From Spirosoma fluviale (GTDB taxonomy: Bacteria; Bacteroidota; Bacteroidia; Cytophagales; Spirosomataceae): DNA of 46,752 bases. Below, in pieces: positions 32,443 through 40,651 of this stretch. A program made the translations under genes and the position numbers. The notes under the pieces were generated by a model. The model ran no database searches and had not been told where the DNA came from. It was given only the letters and a program-made list of their open reading frames with translations. Within the stretch, counting starts at the first letter, position 1. Every line of letters begins with the position of its first letter. The stretch is taken from assembly GCA_945883625.1 (NCBI GenBank), contig CAMCXW010000016.1:1-46752 (forward strand), given 5' to 3'.

Positions 32443-34361
32443 TATCCATAAATGAGTTGAAGGCCAACATCTGTTTTATGCGATTTTGGTATTAAGTCTA
32501 GGCCAGATCCACTAGTTTCTTTTTCGAAATATTGGGTTCTGGCTATTTTTATGCCTAATTCCCAATGTTTGGAGAGTGTATAACTTAGTAAAGCCAAATT
32601 TCGCATGCTAGGGTCGTAATAGGCAGGAAGGCTGAATGAATAGGCTAGTGTAGGTTCAAATGCGTATAAACGTGTATCATAACTCGGCGTGTGTACCCAA
32701 GCGATGCGTGTATGAAGTTTCCAATTTCGATGTGAATATTGAATGTCATGTAGCCACATGGCACCCAATTCATTTTGGTCTGGAGAAACTAGGTAGCTGA
32801 GCATCAGTCGGCTATGCCATTTGACATGACTAATTAGATCCCGATGAAGATCAAAACTGGCTTGTAAGTGATTTTTTCGTTGGTTAGACTCAGTGGATTG
32901 ATTGGTCCATTTTAACTGTGAAAAATAGTGACCTTTTTTTTTACGATCCCATTGAAATCGCGTAAGTATTTCAACGCCCCAAGCACCATTAAATGCATAC
33001 GTAAAATTTCGTTTAGGAAAATAGAAATAGTCAATGTAAGATGAGAGTCGTTGATATTTTGAAATTTGGAATTGGTTTCCTACGAATATGCCGACTTCAT
33101 TTTTTGTTTGCGAACCTTCCCCAAGCGATTGAGCCATTGGACTAAAATATCCTGCGCCATAATATCGAAGCAAAGCGGAAAAATCTAGTTTTTGAGAAAT
33201 GGGAAATGCAATCGATTCAATACATGCAAAGGCATTCGAATTAGTTGATGCGAATTCACCAGCCAGAAATACATTTTTCCAAGGGATATGATGAGCGATT
33301 GCATAATTTGTCAACTGGTCCCCTTGCCATTCTGTTTGATTGTAAATTTGTGTATTGCGCTTTGGAATGTCCCATCGATGTTGTGTGGAAGAAAAACTGA
33401 CGTAGCCTTGTGCAATAGGAACTAACGCTTGGAAGCCCCAAGCGTATTGAGAAAGGCTCGATTTGTTATTTAATTCGGTACTTGTTCGGTGATTTCCGTC
33501 CACATCTATACTCCGGTAAAATGGACGGTTTAAACTGTCTTTGGATATGGATGCATCTAGATATCTAGTTGATTGAAATATGGCAAAAGTGACGGGTCCC
33601 CAATGTGCTTGAAGATTCATGCCTCGGTAAAAAGCGGATTCTCCGCTAGATGAATAGGGGAGACCGCCTAAATTGAATTTTTGGGTGGCACGAATACTTT
33701 CATAGGTCTTTCCAAGGGAAAAACCGCCAGATTGGATTAGCCCTTGTCCCCATTGATTGATGAAGTCGCCTAAGATTAATTTATCCACCCATTTTTGGGG
33801 CTTGACCTCCAAGTAAAAACTTTTAAAATTAGTTAAATCAGATTCTCCCGCATCTTTTTGTAGCGTGAATCCAGCTCGAAAAGTACGATTTAGTTTACCT
33901 CGATAACGAATGTTTTGTGCCCAAGGATTTCCGACATATCTGATTTTGCTTCTTGCGGTGGGTGGACTAAATCCCACTTTTTCTTCAAGCATTCGTTCGA
34001 ATTTCACGAGGAGTTGTTGGCTTACTTGCTCGCCCTGATACCATTTTTTTTGTGGGGTTTCACATATAAGTATTCCTACTGTTTTTTGCAGTGTTTCTAG
34101 GTCCCACCCCGCAATAATCTGTAGTTCGTGCATGGATATAAATGGCCCGTGGAAATTCCGATAAGCCCAAAACGACTGTAATTGACTTTCTGAAAAGAGA
34201 TGTAAGCCTTGCAGCTCCTCTGATGTCACGAAGTTAATGTCAAATGGATTTTGTTGGAAGAATTGTAGGCGTGTTTCCTCCACTTCGCGTACTGCGTCAT
34301 GGACTTGCGTTTGCGCACGGGCGCCAAAAGAAAAGAAGAGTAATACAATACAATACCTCAC
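32439..34361 (-). CDS. Helix-hairpin-helix outer-membrane beta-barrel protein
   Basis: Not assigned to a named function. The 640 residues start with a signal peptide (1-17, ending GARAQ) from a GTG start. Residues about 38-105 carry two ComEA-like helix-hairpin-helix units (NPFDINFVTSEELQGLHLFS and FISMHELQIIAGWDLETLQK). From about 130 the chain is rich in aromatic-ended beta-strands (ILGDFINQWGQGLIQSGGF, YAWGFQALVPIAQGYVSFSS), ending in VGLQLIYGY, like an outer-membrane barrel. I recall similar HhH-plus-barrel proteins across Bacteroidota. The HhH part could bind DNA or simply act as a plug; that is inference. It stands alone. Confidence 0.75.
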   Translation of the reverse strand: MRYCIVLLFFSFGARAQTQVHDAVREVEETRLQFFQQNPFDINFVTSEELQGLHLFSESQLQSFWAYRNFHGPFISMHELQIIAGWDLETLQKTVGILICETPQKKWYQGEQVSQQLLVKFERMLEEKVGFSPPTARSKIRYVGNPWAQNIRYRGKLNRTFRAGFTLQKDAGESDLTNFKSFYLEVKPQKWVDKLILGDFINQWGQGLIQSGGFSLGKTYESIRATQKFNLGGLPYSSSGESAFYRGMNLQAHWGPVTFAIFQSTRYLDASISKDSLNRPFYRSIDVDGNHRTSTELNNKSSLSQYAWGFQALVPIAQGYVSFSSTQHRWDIPKRNTQIYNQTEWQGDQLTNYAIAHHIPWKNVFLAGEFASTNSNAFACIESIAFPISQKLDFSALLRYYGAGYFSPMAQSLGEGSQTKNEVGIFVGNQFQISKYQRLSSYIDYFYFPKRNFTYAFNGAWGVEILTRFQWDRKKKGHYFSQLKWTNQSTESNQRKNHLQASFDLHRDLISHVKWHSRLMLSYLVSPDQNELGAMWLHDIQYSHRNWKLHTRIAWVHTPSYDTRLYAFEPTLAYSFSLPAYYDPSMRNLALLSYTLSKHWELGIKIARTQYFEKETSGSGLDLIPKSHKTDVGLQLIYGY

Positions 34362-34430
34362 GAACTAGTTTTTACGAAACTAGGAGATACGTATTGAAAT
34401 TGAGGGTAAAAAACTGATAATGAAAATCAA

Positions 34431-35285
34431 CTAATTGAATTTTCGGTCAACTAGAATGTAGAATTCGTTCCACGTATCTTCATTTTCTGGATGTAAGTAT
34501 TGACCGAACCGACTCTCAATTTCTGATTTCCACTGAGTTGCAGTAGCATCTGAGTCGACAAATTCAATGAGTCGTTGGAATTCATCTGCATTTCCATTAA
34601 ACAAGTCTTGAATGAAATTCAATTTTTGAAAAAGGGAAATACTCTCCCAAAGGGAATTTGTCATGTTGATCTCCACCATATTTTTTAATGACGGGTCTGT
34701 CACTTGAATGGTGTCTATTACTTTTTCTTCACTCGATTCCGCATGGATTTCATTGATGGATTTCGATTTTTCCAGTTCGATTGGCGCCTCTGTAATTTCA
34801 GGTTCTTCTACTTGCTCTATTGGAAGAATGATTTCAGGAAGCTCATCGTTTGCTTCGAAATAATCAGGAATCGTTTCTGCTTGGTTTACGCTTATGTCTT
34901 TCTCTTCAATATCTGGAAGTGAATCAATCGGTGAAGCATAATATACCTCAGAGTTTAGTAATTCAGCAAAGCTTGGTACTTCTGATTGGGTAACGGGGGA
35001 TTGTTGGCCCAGCGAGTCAATCCATCCTTGCCAAATGAAGTTTGGTAAAAGGACATGGGGTAGGAGTAGGTTCACTGCCGACTGCCATTTTTCTTGCATG
35101 CGGGCATTTTGCCAGTCGAAATTCGGTAATTTTTCAGCCAAATCAGCGCCCGATAACTGATGTACTAATTCTTCTTGAATGACTGTTAATATTTCAGGTG
35201 CAACATCAGATTGCATGATTTCCAGAAAAGAGACAGCCGTTTCGTCGCTGTTGTAGTAGTGAAGAAAAATAGTGGGCGTTTGCAT
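34431..35285 (-). CDS. Acidic hypothetical protein next to rnc
   Basis: The 284 residues have no signal peptide or membrane segment. An N-terminal domain (about 1-105, FLHYYNSDETAVSFLEIMQS onward) is followed by a long low-complexity linker very rich in Glu, Ile and Pro (about 110-200). The C-terminal domain (about 203-284) has the pattern WESISLFQKLNFIQDLFNGNADEF, then WNEFYILVDRKF. I recognise this from many unannotated Bacteroidota proteins (LN-x-RFxFIxELFxGxxxEF). Its function is unknown. It lies 8 nt after rnc and is probably co-transcribed with acpP-fabF-rnc. Confidence 0.7.
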   Translation of the reverse strand: MQTPTIFLHYYNSDETAVSFLEIMQSDVAPEILTVIQEELVHQLSGADLAEKLPNFDWQNARMQEKWQSAVNLLLPHVLLPNFIWQGWIDSLGQQSPVTQSEVPSFAELLNSEVYYASPIDSLPDIEEKDISVNQAETIPDYFEANDELPEIILPIEQVEEPEITEAPIELEKSKSINEIHAESSEEKVIDTIQVTDPSLKNMVEINMTNSLWESISLFQKLNFIQDLFNGNADEFQRLIEFVDSDATATQWKSEIESRFGQYLHPENEDTWNEFYILVDRKFN

Positions 35286-35293
35286 AGGTAACG

Positions 35294-36037
35294 TTATTTG
35301 ATAGCTAAGGCTTCGCAGGCTTTCATGGCTGCATTTTGTTCTGCTTTTTTCTTTGAATATCCTTTGCCGCTACTGATTTTTTCTCCTTCAAGTAAAACGA
35401 GCGCAGTAAATTCTTTGTCGTGGTGTGTTCCTTCTTCATCCAAGGTAAATTGTATTTTTTTACCTTCTTTTTGAGCCCACTCGATGAGTAACGATTTAAA
35501 ATTGGGATTATTTTGAACGACTGTATCTAAATCAAAATATTGGGTCAAAATCTTTTTGATGATGAATTTTTGCGTAAATGCAAATCCTTTATCTAGGTAA
35601 ACAGCACCAATAAATGCCTCTAATGCATCGCCGTGCATACTTGAACGTGAAAGGGAACTACGCTTTAAGCTTTCGTATTCGATAACTTCTTCTAAACCCA
35701 ATTTGCGGCCAAGCACATTTAACGATTCTCTACTTACCATACGTGAGCGTATTTCCGTTAAGAATCCTTCGTCTTTAAAGGGGAATTTTTGGAATAGATA
35801 ACTGGCTGTAATCATGCCAAGTACGGAGTCGCCTAAAAATTCAAGGCGTTCATTTGACTCTTTGTATGATTTAGCAACAGATTCTTTTGAGGCCGAGGCG
35901 TGTAAAAATGCCAGTCGGTATAAATTCAAATTCTTGGGACTGGCCCCAATCAAATGTTTGACTGATTTATATAAATGCTTTTCGCGTTCGTCTTTGGGTT
36001 TTTGAAAGAACAACGAGAACGATGAAAAAATCGTCAT
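35294..36037 (-). CDS. rnc: Ribonuclease III
   Basis: Double-strand-specific endoribonuclease for rRNA and mRNA processing. The 247 residues have the catalytic signature NERLEFLGDS (62-71), the second metal-binding region GDALEAFIGAVYLDKGF (Asp and Glu near 136-139), and a C-terminal double-stranded RNA binding domain (about 178-245) ending GKGYSKKKAEQNAAMKACEAL. An N-terminal extension of about 25 residues is usual in Bacteroidota. It begins 3 nt after fabF; the acpP-fabF-rnc order is conserved in this phylum. Confidence 0.95.
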   Translation of the reverse strand: MTIFSSFSLFFQKPKDEREKHLYKSVKHLIGASPKNLNLYRLAFLHASASKESVAKSYKESNERLEFLGDSVLGMITASYLFQKFPFKDEGFLTEIRSRMVSRESLNVLGRKLGLEEVIEYESLKRSSLSRSSMHGDALEAFIGAVYLDKGFAFTQKFIIKKILTQYFDLDTVVQNNPNFKSLLIEWAQKEGKKIQFTLDEEGTHHDKEFTALVLLEGEKISSGKGYSKKKAEQNAAMKACEALAIK

Positions 36038-36040
36038 AAA

Positions 36041-37288
36041 TTAGATTTTTCTAAAGATAACGGTCGCATTATGTCCTCCAAATCCAAAGCCATTACTTAA
36101 AGCAACATTGATTTCACGCGATTTTCCTACATTTTCTGTCAAATCGATGCGCTGGTCAATTTCAGGATCACGATTAAACACGTTGATCGTTGGCGGTACA
36201 AACTGATGTTTAATCGCTAATACGGAAGCAACAGCTTCCACGGCTCCAGCTCCACCTAATAAATGGCCAGTCATGGATTTGGTAGATGAAATCGATAACG
36301 TATAGGCATGTTCCCCAAAGCAATCTACGATCGCTTTGATCTCTTGTGGATCACCAATTGGAGTAGATGTTCCGTGCGTATTAATGTAATCTACTTCTTC
36401 TGGTTTGATTTGAGCATCATCCAACGCGTCAATCATCGATAATAAGGCACCGTATCCATCTGGATGTGGGGCTGTGATATGATGGGCATCAGATGAAAAT
36501 CCTCCGCCAATTAATTCTGCGTAAATTTTAGCACCACGTGCTTTGGCATGCTCATACTCTTCTAAAATCAGTGCGCCTGCTCCTTCGCCAACGACAAAAC
36601 CATCACGGTCAACATCATATGGACGTGAAGCGGTAGTTGGATCGTCATTACGCGTAGACATCGCGTGCATGGCAGTAAATCCACCAACAGACGCAATTGT
36701 TACTGGTGCCTCGGAACCTCCTGTGACACAAACGTTTATACGTCCTGTTCGGATGTAATTAAATGCATCAATAATAGCGTTGTTTGCGGATGAACAGGCA
36801 GAAACAGTTACATAGTTAGGTCCACGAAATCCATTACGAATGGAAATTTGGCCTGAACTAGAGTCTGCAATCATTTTAGGAATGAAGAATGGATTGATTT
36901 TTGGTGTCCCATCTCCTTGTCCGAAATAAATCATTTCGTCCTCAAAGGTTTTAAGTCCACCAATCCCTGATCCCCAAATGACGCCTACTTTATTTTTATT
37001 TAAAGTTTCCATATCAAATGCAGCGTCTGCAATTGCTTCATCTGCCGCAATCACCGCATACTGCGTGAATGGATCCATTTTTCTAGCTTCTTTGGTATTG
37101 ATGTAGTCTTCTACCTTGAAGTCTTTTAATTCACAAGCAAAACGAGTCTTGAATTTTTCAGCATCAAATCGGGTGATAGGAGCACAACCACTTTTTCCGG
37201 CAGCTAAGCCTTCCCAAAATGTATCTACCGTATTTCCAATCGGTGTTAGAGCCCCTAGGCCCGTTACTACTACACGTTTTAACTCCAT
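36041..37288 (-). CDS. fabF: Beta-ketoacyl-ACP synthase II
   Basis: Condensing enzyme that elongates acyl-ACP with malonyl-ACP. The 415 residues carry the Cys-His-His triad: Cys165 (TVSACSSANN), His305 (NTHGTSTP) and His342 (STKSMTGHLLGGAG). It starts VVVTGLGALTPIGNT and ends ALSNGFGFGGHNATVIF, both standard. It is preceded by acpP, its carrier protein, across a 120-nt gap with a possible partial terminator, and followed by rnc after 3 nt. Confidence 0.96.
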   Translation of the reverse strand: MELKRVVVTGLGALTPIGNTVDTFWEGLAAGKSGCAPITRFDAEKFKTRFACELKDFKVEDYINTKEARKMDPFTQYAVIAADEAIADAAFDMETLNKNKVGVIWGSGIGGLKTFEDEMIYFGQGDGTPKINPFFIPKMIADSSSGQISIRNGFRGPNYVTVSACSSANNAIIDAFNYIRTGRINVCVTGGSEAPVTIASVGGFTAMHAMSTRNDDPTTASRPYDVDRDGFVVGEGAGALILEEYEHAKARGAKIYAELIGGGFSSDAHHITAPHPDGYGALLSMIDALDDAQIKPEEVDYINTHGTSTPIGDPQEIKAIVDCFGEHAYTLSISSTKSMTGHLLGGAGAVEAVASVLAIKHQFVPPTINVFNRDPEIDQRIDLTENVGKSREINVALSNGFGFGGHNATVIFRKI

Positions 37289-37321
37289 AATTTGGTATAA
37301 CTAGATTTGTTGCAATAAAAA

Positions 37322-37388
37322 ATGTCAATTAGTAAAGGGCATTAACCTAGGAATATATCCGAAGGAATTACCATGTACCAATTGACAT
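37322..37388 (-). terminator. Possible attenuating hairpin between acpP and fabF
   Basis: ATGTCAATT (37322-37330) and AATTGACAT (37380-37388) are a perfect 9-bp inverted repeat with a loop of about 49 nt. On the minus strand the stem is followed by a T run (from the A run at 37317-37321). It could partly stop transcription after acpP. The long loop makes it a weak terminator by the usual rules. Confidence 0.35.
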
Positions 37389-37408
37389 CATTTTTTATCG
37401 TAAATCGA

Positions 37409-37645
37409 TTACTTTGCGTTTTCTTCCAAATAAGTAACTGCTTGAGCTACTGTCTGGATGTTTTCAGCTTGGTCATCTGGGATAGAAACATTGAATTCTT
37501 TTTCAAATTCCATGATCAATTCTACCGTGTCTAAGGAGTCAGCTCCCAAATCGTTTGTGAAAGATGCCTCAGGAGTAACTTCTGATGCTTCTACACCTAA
37601 CTTCTCAACGATGATGCTCTTAACTTTTTCTGCAATATCTGACAT
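37409..37645 (-). CDS. acpP: Acyl carrier protein
   Basis: Carries growing acyl chains on phosphopantetheine. The 78 residues begin [17 protein letters not shown] and contain the attachment motif [15 protein letters not shown] with Ser37. High acidity and length are standard. The start at 37645 was chosen because the upstream open frame (to 37711) adds 22 unconserved residues. It is the first gene of acpP-fabF-rnc and is expected to be made in excess over FabF. Confidence 0.96.
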   Translation of the reverse strand: MSDIAEKVKSIIVEKLGVEASEVTPEASFTNDLGADSLDTVELIMEFEKEFNVSIPDDQAENIQTVAQAVTYLEENAK

Positions 37646-37799
37646 TTTATAAAAATTTTGGGGTTCAAAAACGTTGCAAAGATTAGAATTAAATGTTACA
37701 ATATCAAACAAATTTTATTCCATTTTGCACTTTAAAAATATATAATATAAATCAACTAATTCTTTTTGGAAAATTTTCAATTGAAAGTAGCTCTTTCAA

Positions 37800-38717
37800 T
37801 TAAAAACAAAGTGATGCTGCACCTAATAAGCCCGCATCATTCCCTAATAGCGCCTTTTTTATCGTCAACTTTTCTAGGTAGGCAGGTGTAAGCCAGTAGT
37901 TTAGTTGCTTCTCCATACTTGGTAAAATGAAATCATATGATGCCGATAAACCACCGCCAATAAATATGTTTTTGATGTCTAAAATTCGAATTAAAGAAAC
38001 GAGCATATCGCCTAAAAGGGTTCCTATTTGGTTCCAAATGGCTAAGGCTAATTCATCCCCTTCTTCCGCGGCCACGACCAAAGCCGTAGTTGAAATTGTT
38101 CCGTCTGAGGTCAATAATGTTTTGCCTGTATAGGAAGCGCGCATTTCAGTTGCCAATTGCAATATTTCTTTTTTTCCTACGTTTCGTTCTAATACCTTCC
38201 CATTTTTAGAGGGTACATGTCCAGGTTCCATGGCATTGCCATCACCTCCTAAGAATATTTTACGATCAATTACTGCTGCGCCACCCACACCTGTTCCTAA
38301 GGTAATAAATACAAAGTCCTCTGGCATAAGCGCCTTATCTGGGGAGAAGTAAAATTCACCTAAAGCAGCCGCATTAGCATCATTTTCCATAAAAAATTGA
38401 TGCTCTGGGAATCTTTTCTCCAACATATCAATCATGGGAGATCCATCGATTTCAGGTATTGCGGTGATTTCAATTAATGTCCGACGGTTTTTAGTTAGGA
38501 TACCAGGTAGTCCGATACCTATTTTTTTAACGTTTTTATGTTGGTACAATTGCAATGCAATCGCATCTGCCAAACGCTCTAAAAAGTGATTTGATTCTCT
38601 CCAGGTCGCTGTATCATAACTTTGAAAACTGTTGATTTGGCCGGTGTCCGAATGAACGATTCCCATTTTAACGCCGGTACCTCCTACGTCTATTCCTAAG
38701 TATTCTACTGCTGCCAT
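37800..38717 (-). CDS. ROK family sugar kinase (glucokinase-like)
   Basis: Phosphorylates a hexose, probably glucose. The 305 residues have the ATP phosphate-binding DVGGTGVKMG (10-19), a catalytic Asp in ENDANAAALGE, TLGTGVGGAAV, and FIGGGLSAS near the end. The zinc-binding CxCGxxGC cluster usual in ROK proteins is absent; the segment EPGHVPSKNGKVLERNVGKK has no Cys. That places it nearer to the ROK glucokinases and polyphosphate glucokinases without zinc. The substrate and phosphate donor are uncertain. It is separated from its neighbours by 60-150 nt. Confidence 0.85.
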   Translation of the reverse strand: MAAVEYLGIDVGGTGVKMGIVHSDTGQINSFQSYDTATWRESNHFLERLADAIALQLYQHKNVKKIGIGLPGILTKNRRTLIEITAIPEIDGSPMIDMLEKRFPEHQFFMENDANAAALGEFYFSPDKALMPEDFVFITLGTGVGGAAVIDRKIFLGGDGNAMEPGHVPSKNGKVLERNVGKKEILQLATEMRASYTGKTLLTSDGTISTTALVVAAEEGDELALAIWNQIGTLLGDMLVSLIRILDIKNIFIGGGLSASYDFILPSMEKQLNYWLTPAYLEKLTIKKALLGNDAGLLGAASLCF

Positions 38718-38780
38718 AGTTTTGATTTATTGAGTTACGAAATTGTCGAATTTTGCCGTGAATTTCAAATCAAAAGTGGC

Positions 38781-39248
38781 TCAAGGGTAAATTAGCTCGA
38801 TTTTTTCTAGTATTTGAGTAACGGCAGGGCAGATGAGGGCATTCTTTTGCGTTAAAGACAAAATCCCCATGATATTCTTGCGATCCGTATGTGGATATTC
38901 TCGGCACGCTTTGGGGCGGTGATCGTAGATCCCACATTTGTTGTCTGCAAGATCTAAAAATGGACAAGGAGCTGCCGGGTAAACCCAATCTCCATCGGAA
39001 TCCTGAACTAAATATTCATCCAAAAATGCGGATGTCTTCATTTTAAAAAGATGTGAAACCCGTTGAATGTCCGTTTCATTCCACATGGGACTTGTCGTTC
39101 GGCAGCAGTTGCCACAAGTCAAGCAATCTGTTTTCTTGAAAACTTCCGTGTGCGCCTGGAAAAATTGTTGATCTAAATTCTTAGGTTTTCTAGCGACTAG
39201 TCGCTGCATTAATTTCCGAAAGGAGGGGTCTTTTTTGTCCTTTGGCAT
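38781..39248 (-). CDS. YkgJ-type cysteine cluster protein
   Basis: The 155 residues contain the eight-Cys-type pattern of the YkgJ/UPF0153 family: CLTCGNCCRTTSP (about 39-51) and CPFLDLADNKCGIYDHRPKACREYP (about 95-120). The cluster probably binds zinc or an iron-sulfur centre. The cellular role is unknown. It lies 2 nt after tdk, so it is the last gene of the sdhCAB-tdk run if that is read through. Confidence 0.85.
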   Translation of the reverse strand: MPKDKKDPSFRKLMQRLVARKPKNLDQQFFQAHTEVFKKTDCLTCGNCCRTTSPMWNETDIQRVSHLFKMKTSAFLDEYLVQDSDGDWVYPAAPCPFLDLADNKCGIYDHRPKACREYPHTDRKNIMGILSLTQKNALICPAVTQILEKIELIYP

Positions 39249-39250
39249 AC

Positions 39251-39835
39251 TTAAATCGAGGCTTGAAAACAGGCTCTGCAGCGCGCTTGATAGGATTCCG
39301 TTTCTCCTAAAAGTACGGTGTCCTCTTTGTCAACAATCCTATACGAGTAATTTGCGACGTCTCCACATTGAACGCAAACCGCATGTACTTTAGTCACATA
39401 TTCTGCGATGGCCATTAAATGAGGCATAGGACCAAATGGAATACCTTTAAAGTCCATATCCAAACCTGCAATGACAACACGCTTACCTTGATTAGCTAAG
39501 GAATTAGCTACTTCAATAATGGAATCATCAAAAAATTGTACTTCATCAAGGCCGACGACATCGCAATCTCCAGCTAGTAGTAGGATTTCACTTGCACTAA
39601 GAACGGGAGTAGAGCGAATGGAATTTTGATTATGAGAGACAATGTCTTCATCATGATACCGCGTATCTGAAGCTGGTTTAAAGATTTCTACCCGTAATTT
39701 TGCGATTTTAGCCCGTTTTAGGCGGCGGATTAGTTCCTCCGTTTTACCCGAAAACATGGAGCCACAAATAATTTCAATCCACCCGAGTGATGGTTTGTTT
39801 TGGGCAGATCGAGCATGTGTAGGTTCTAAAAACAA
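39251..39835 (-). CDS. tdk: Thymidine kinase
   Basis: Salvage enzyme phosphorylating thymidine to dTMP. The 194 residues have the P-loop GSMFSGKT (25-32), the lasso-supporting DEVQFFDD (97-104) with the catalytic acid, and a zinc ribbon with Cys154, Cys157, Cys186 and Cys189. The start is TTG at 39833-39835: no ATG or GTG occurs between an upstream stop (39863-39865) and the P-loop Met, and the resulting N terminus MFLEPT matches the MFLE start I recall for Bacteroidota Tdk. This TTG lies in a stem that competes with the sdhB terminator. Confidence 0.92.
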   Translation of the reverse strand: MFLEPTHARSAQNKPSLGWIEIICGSMFSGKTEELIRRLKRAKIAKLRVEIFKPASDTRYHDEDIVSHNQNSIRSTPVLSASEILLLAGDCDVVGLDEVQFFDDSIIEVANSLANQGKRVVIAGLDMDFKGIPFGPMPHLMAIAEYVTKVHAVCVQCGDVANYSYRIVDKEDTVLLGETESYQARCRACFQASI

Positions 39836-39870
39836 GGGCGCAAAAAGCCCTTGAAATTTCGTTCAAGGGC
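39833..39870 (-). promoter_or_regulatory. Mutually exclusive hairpins at the sdhB-tdk junction (terminator and start-codon stem)
   Basis: On the minus strand GCCCTTGAA (39862-39870) pairs with TTCAAGGGC (39847-39855), giving a 9-bp stem followed by a T5 run: an intrinsic terminator for sdhCAB. The same CAAGGGC strand can instead pair with the downstream GCCCTTG (39833-39839), which contains the TTG start of tdk and is also followed by a T5 run. The two stems exclude each other. Confidence 0.6.
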
Positions 39871-39883
39871 CGTTATATGTAGA

Positions 39884-40642
39884 TTATTTGGAACTGAAAG
39901 TTGATGAAAAATATTCACGATTCATACGCGCGATATTTTCTAGCGAAATGCCTTTTGGACACTCAGCTTCGCATGCACCGGTGTTGGAACATGCACCAAA
40001 TCCTTCCTCATCCATTTGTGCAACCATTGCCTCAGCTCTTTTTCCTGCCTCTACTTGTCCTTGCGGCAATAAAGCTAATTGTGAAATTTTAGCTGAAGTA
40101 AATAGCATCGCCGAAGCATTTTTACATGCTGCTACGCATGCGCCGCAGCCAATACAAGCCGCCGCAGCAAAAGCTTGATCTGCATTTTCTTTTGGTATAG
40201 GTAAGGAGTTGGCATCTTGTGCATTTCCCGTATTTACGGAAACGAAGCCACCAGCTGCAATAATGCGATCAAAAGCTGAACGATTAACAACTAAATCTTT
40301 AATGACAGGGAATGCACTTGATCTCCAAGGTTCCACTGTGATTGTTTGTCCGTCTTTAAAAGAGCGCATGTGCAATTGGCAAGTAGTTACACCGCGGTTA
40401 GGTCCGTGTGGTCGGCCATTTATGTACATCGAGCACATACCGCATATACCTTCTCTACAATCATGATCAAAAGCCACCGGATCATCTCCTTCTTCGATTA
40501 ATCGGTTGTTTAACACGTCAATCATTTCCAAAAATGACATATCTGTGGAGATGCCGCTTACCTGGTATGTTTCAAATTTACCAGCTACGCGTGCATTTTT
40601 TTGTCTCCAAATTTTGAGTGTCAGGTTTAAATTTCCTTCCAT
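39884..40642 (-). CDS. sdhB: Succinate dehydrogenase / fumarate reductase iron-sulfur subunit
   Basis: Passes electrons from the flavin to the quinone through three iron-sulfur centres. The 252 residues show the [2Fe-2S] ligands Cys62, Cys67, Cys70 (CREGICGMC) and Cys88. A ferredoxin-like domain has [11 protein letters not shown] (Cys163, 166, 169, 173) and Cys218, Cys224, Cys228 ([15 protein letters not shown]) for the [4Fe-4S] and [3Fe-4S] centres. It follows sdhA with a 9-nt gap and ends at a terminator before tdk. Confidence 0.96.
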   Translation of the reverse strand: MEGNLNLTLKIWRQKNARVAGKFETYQVSGISTDMSFLEMIDVLNNRLIEEGDDPVAFDHDCREGICGMCSMYINGRPHGPNRGVTTCQLHMRSFKDGQTITVEPWRSSAFPVIKDLVVNRSAFDRIIAAGGFVSVNTGNAQDANSLPIPKENADQAFAAAACIGCGACVAACKNASAMLFTSAKISQLALLPQGQVEAGKRAEAMVAQMDEEGFGACSNTGACEAECPKGISLENIARMNREYFSSTFSSK

Positions 40643-40651
40643 TGTATCGAA

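Noticed and set aside
39888-40178. Plus-strand frames opposite sdhB
   Set aside because: They mirror the strongly supported sdhB frame and have no recognisable features of their own.
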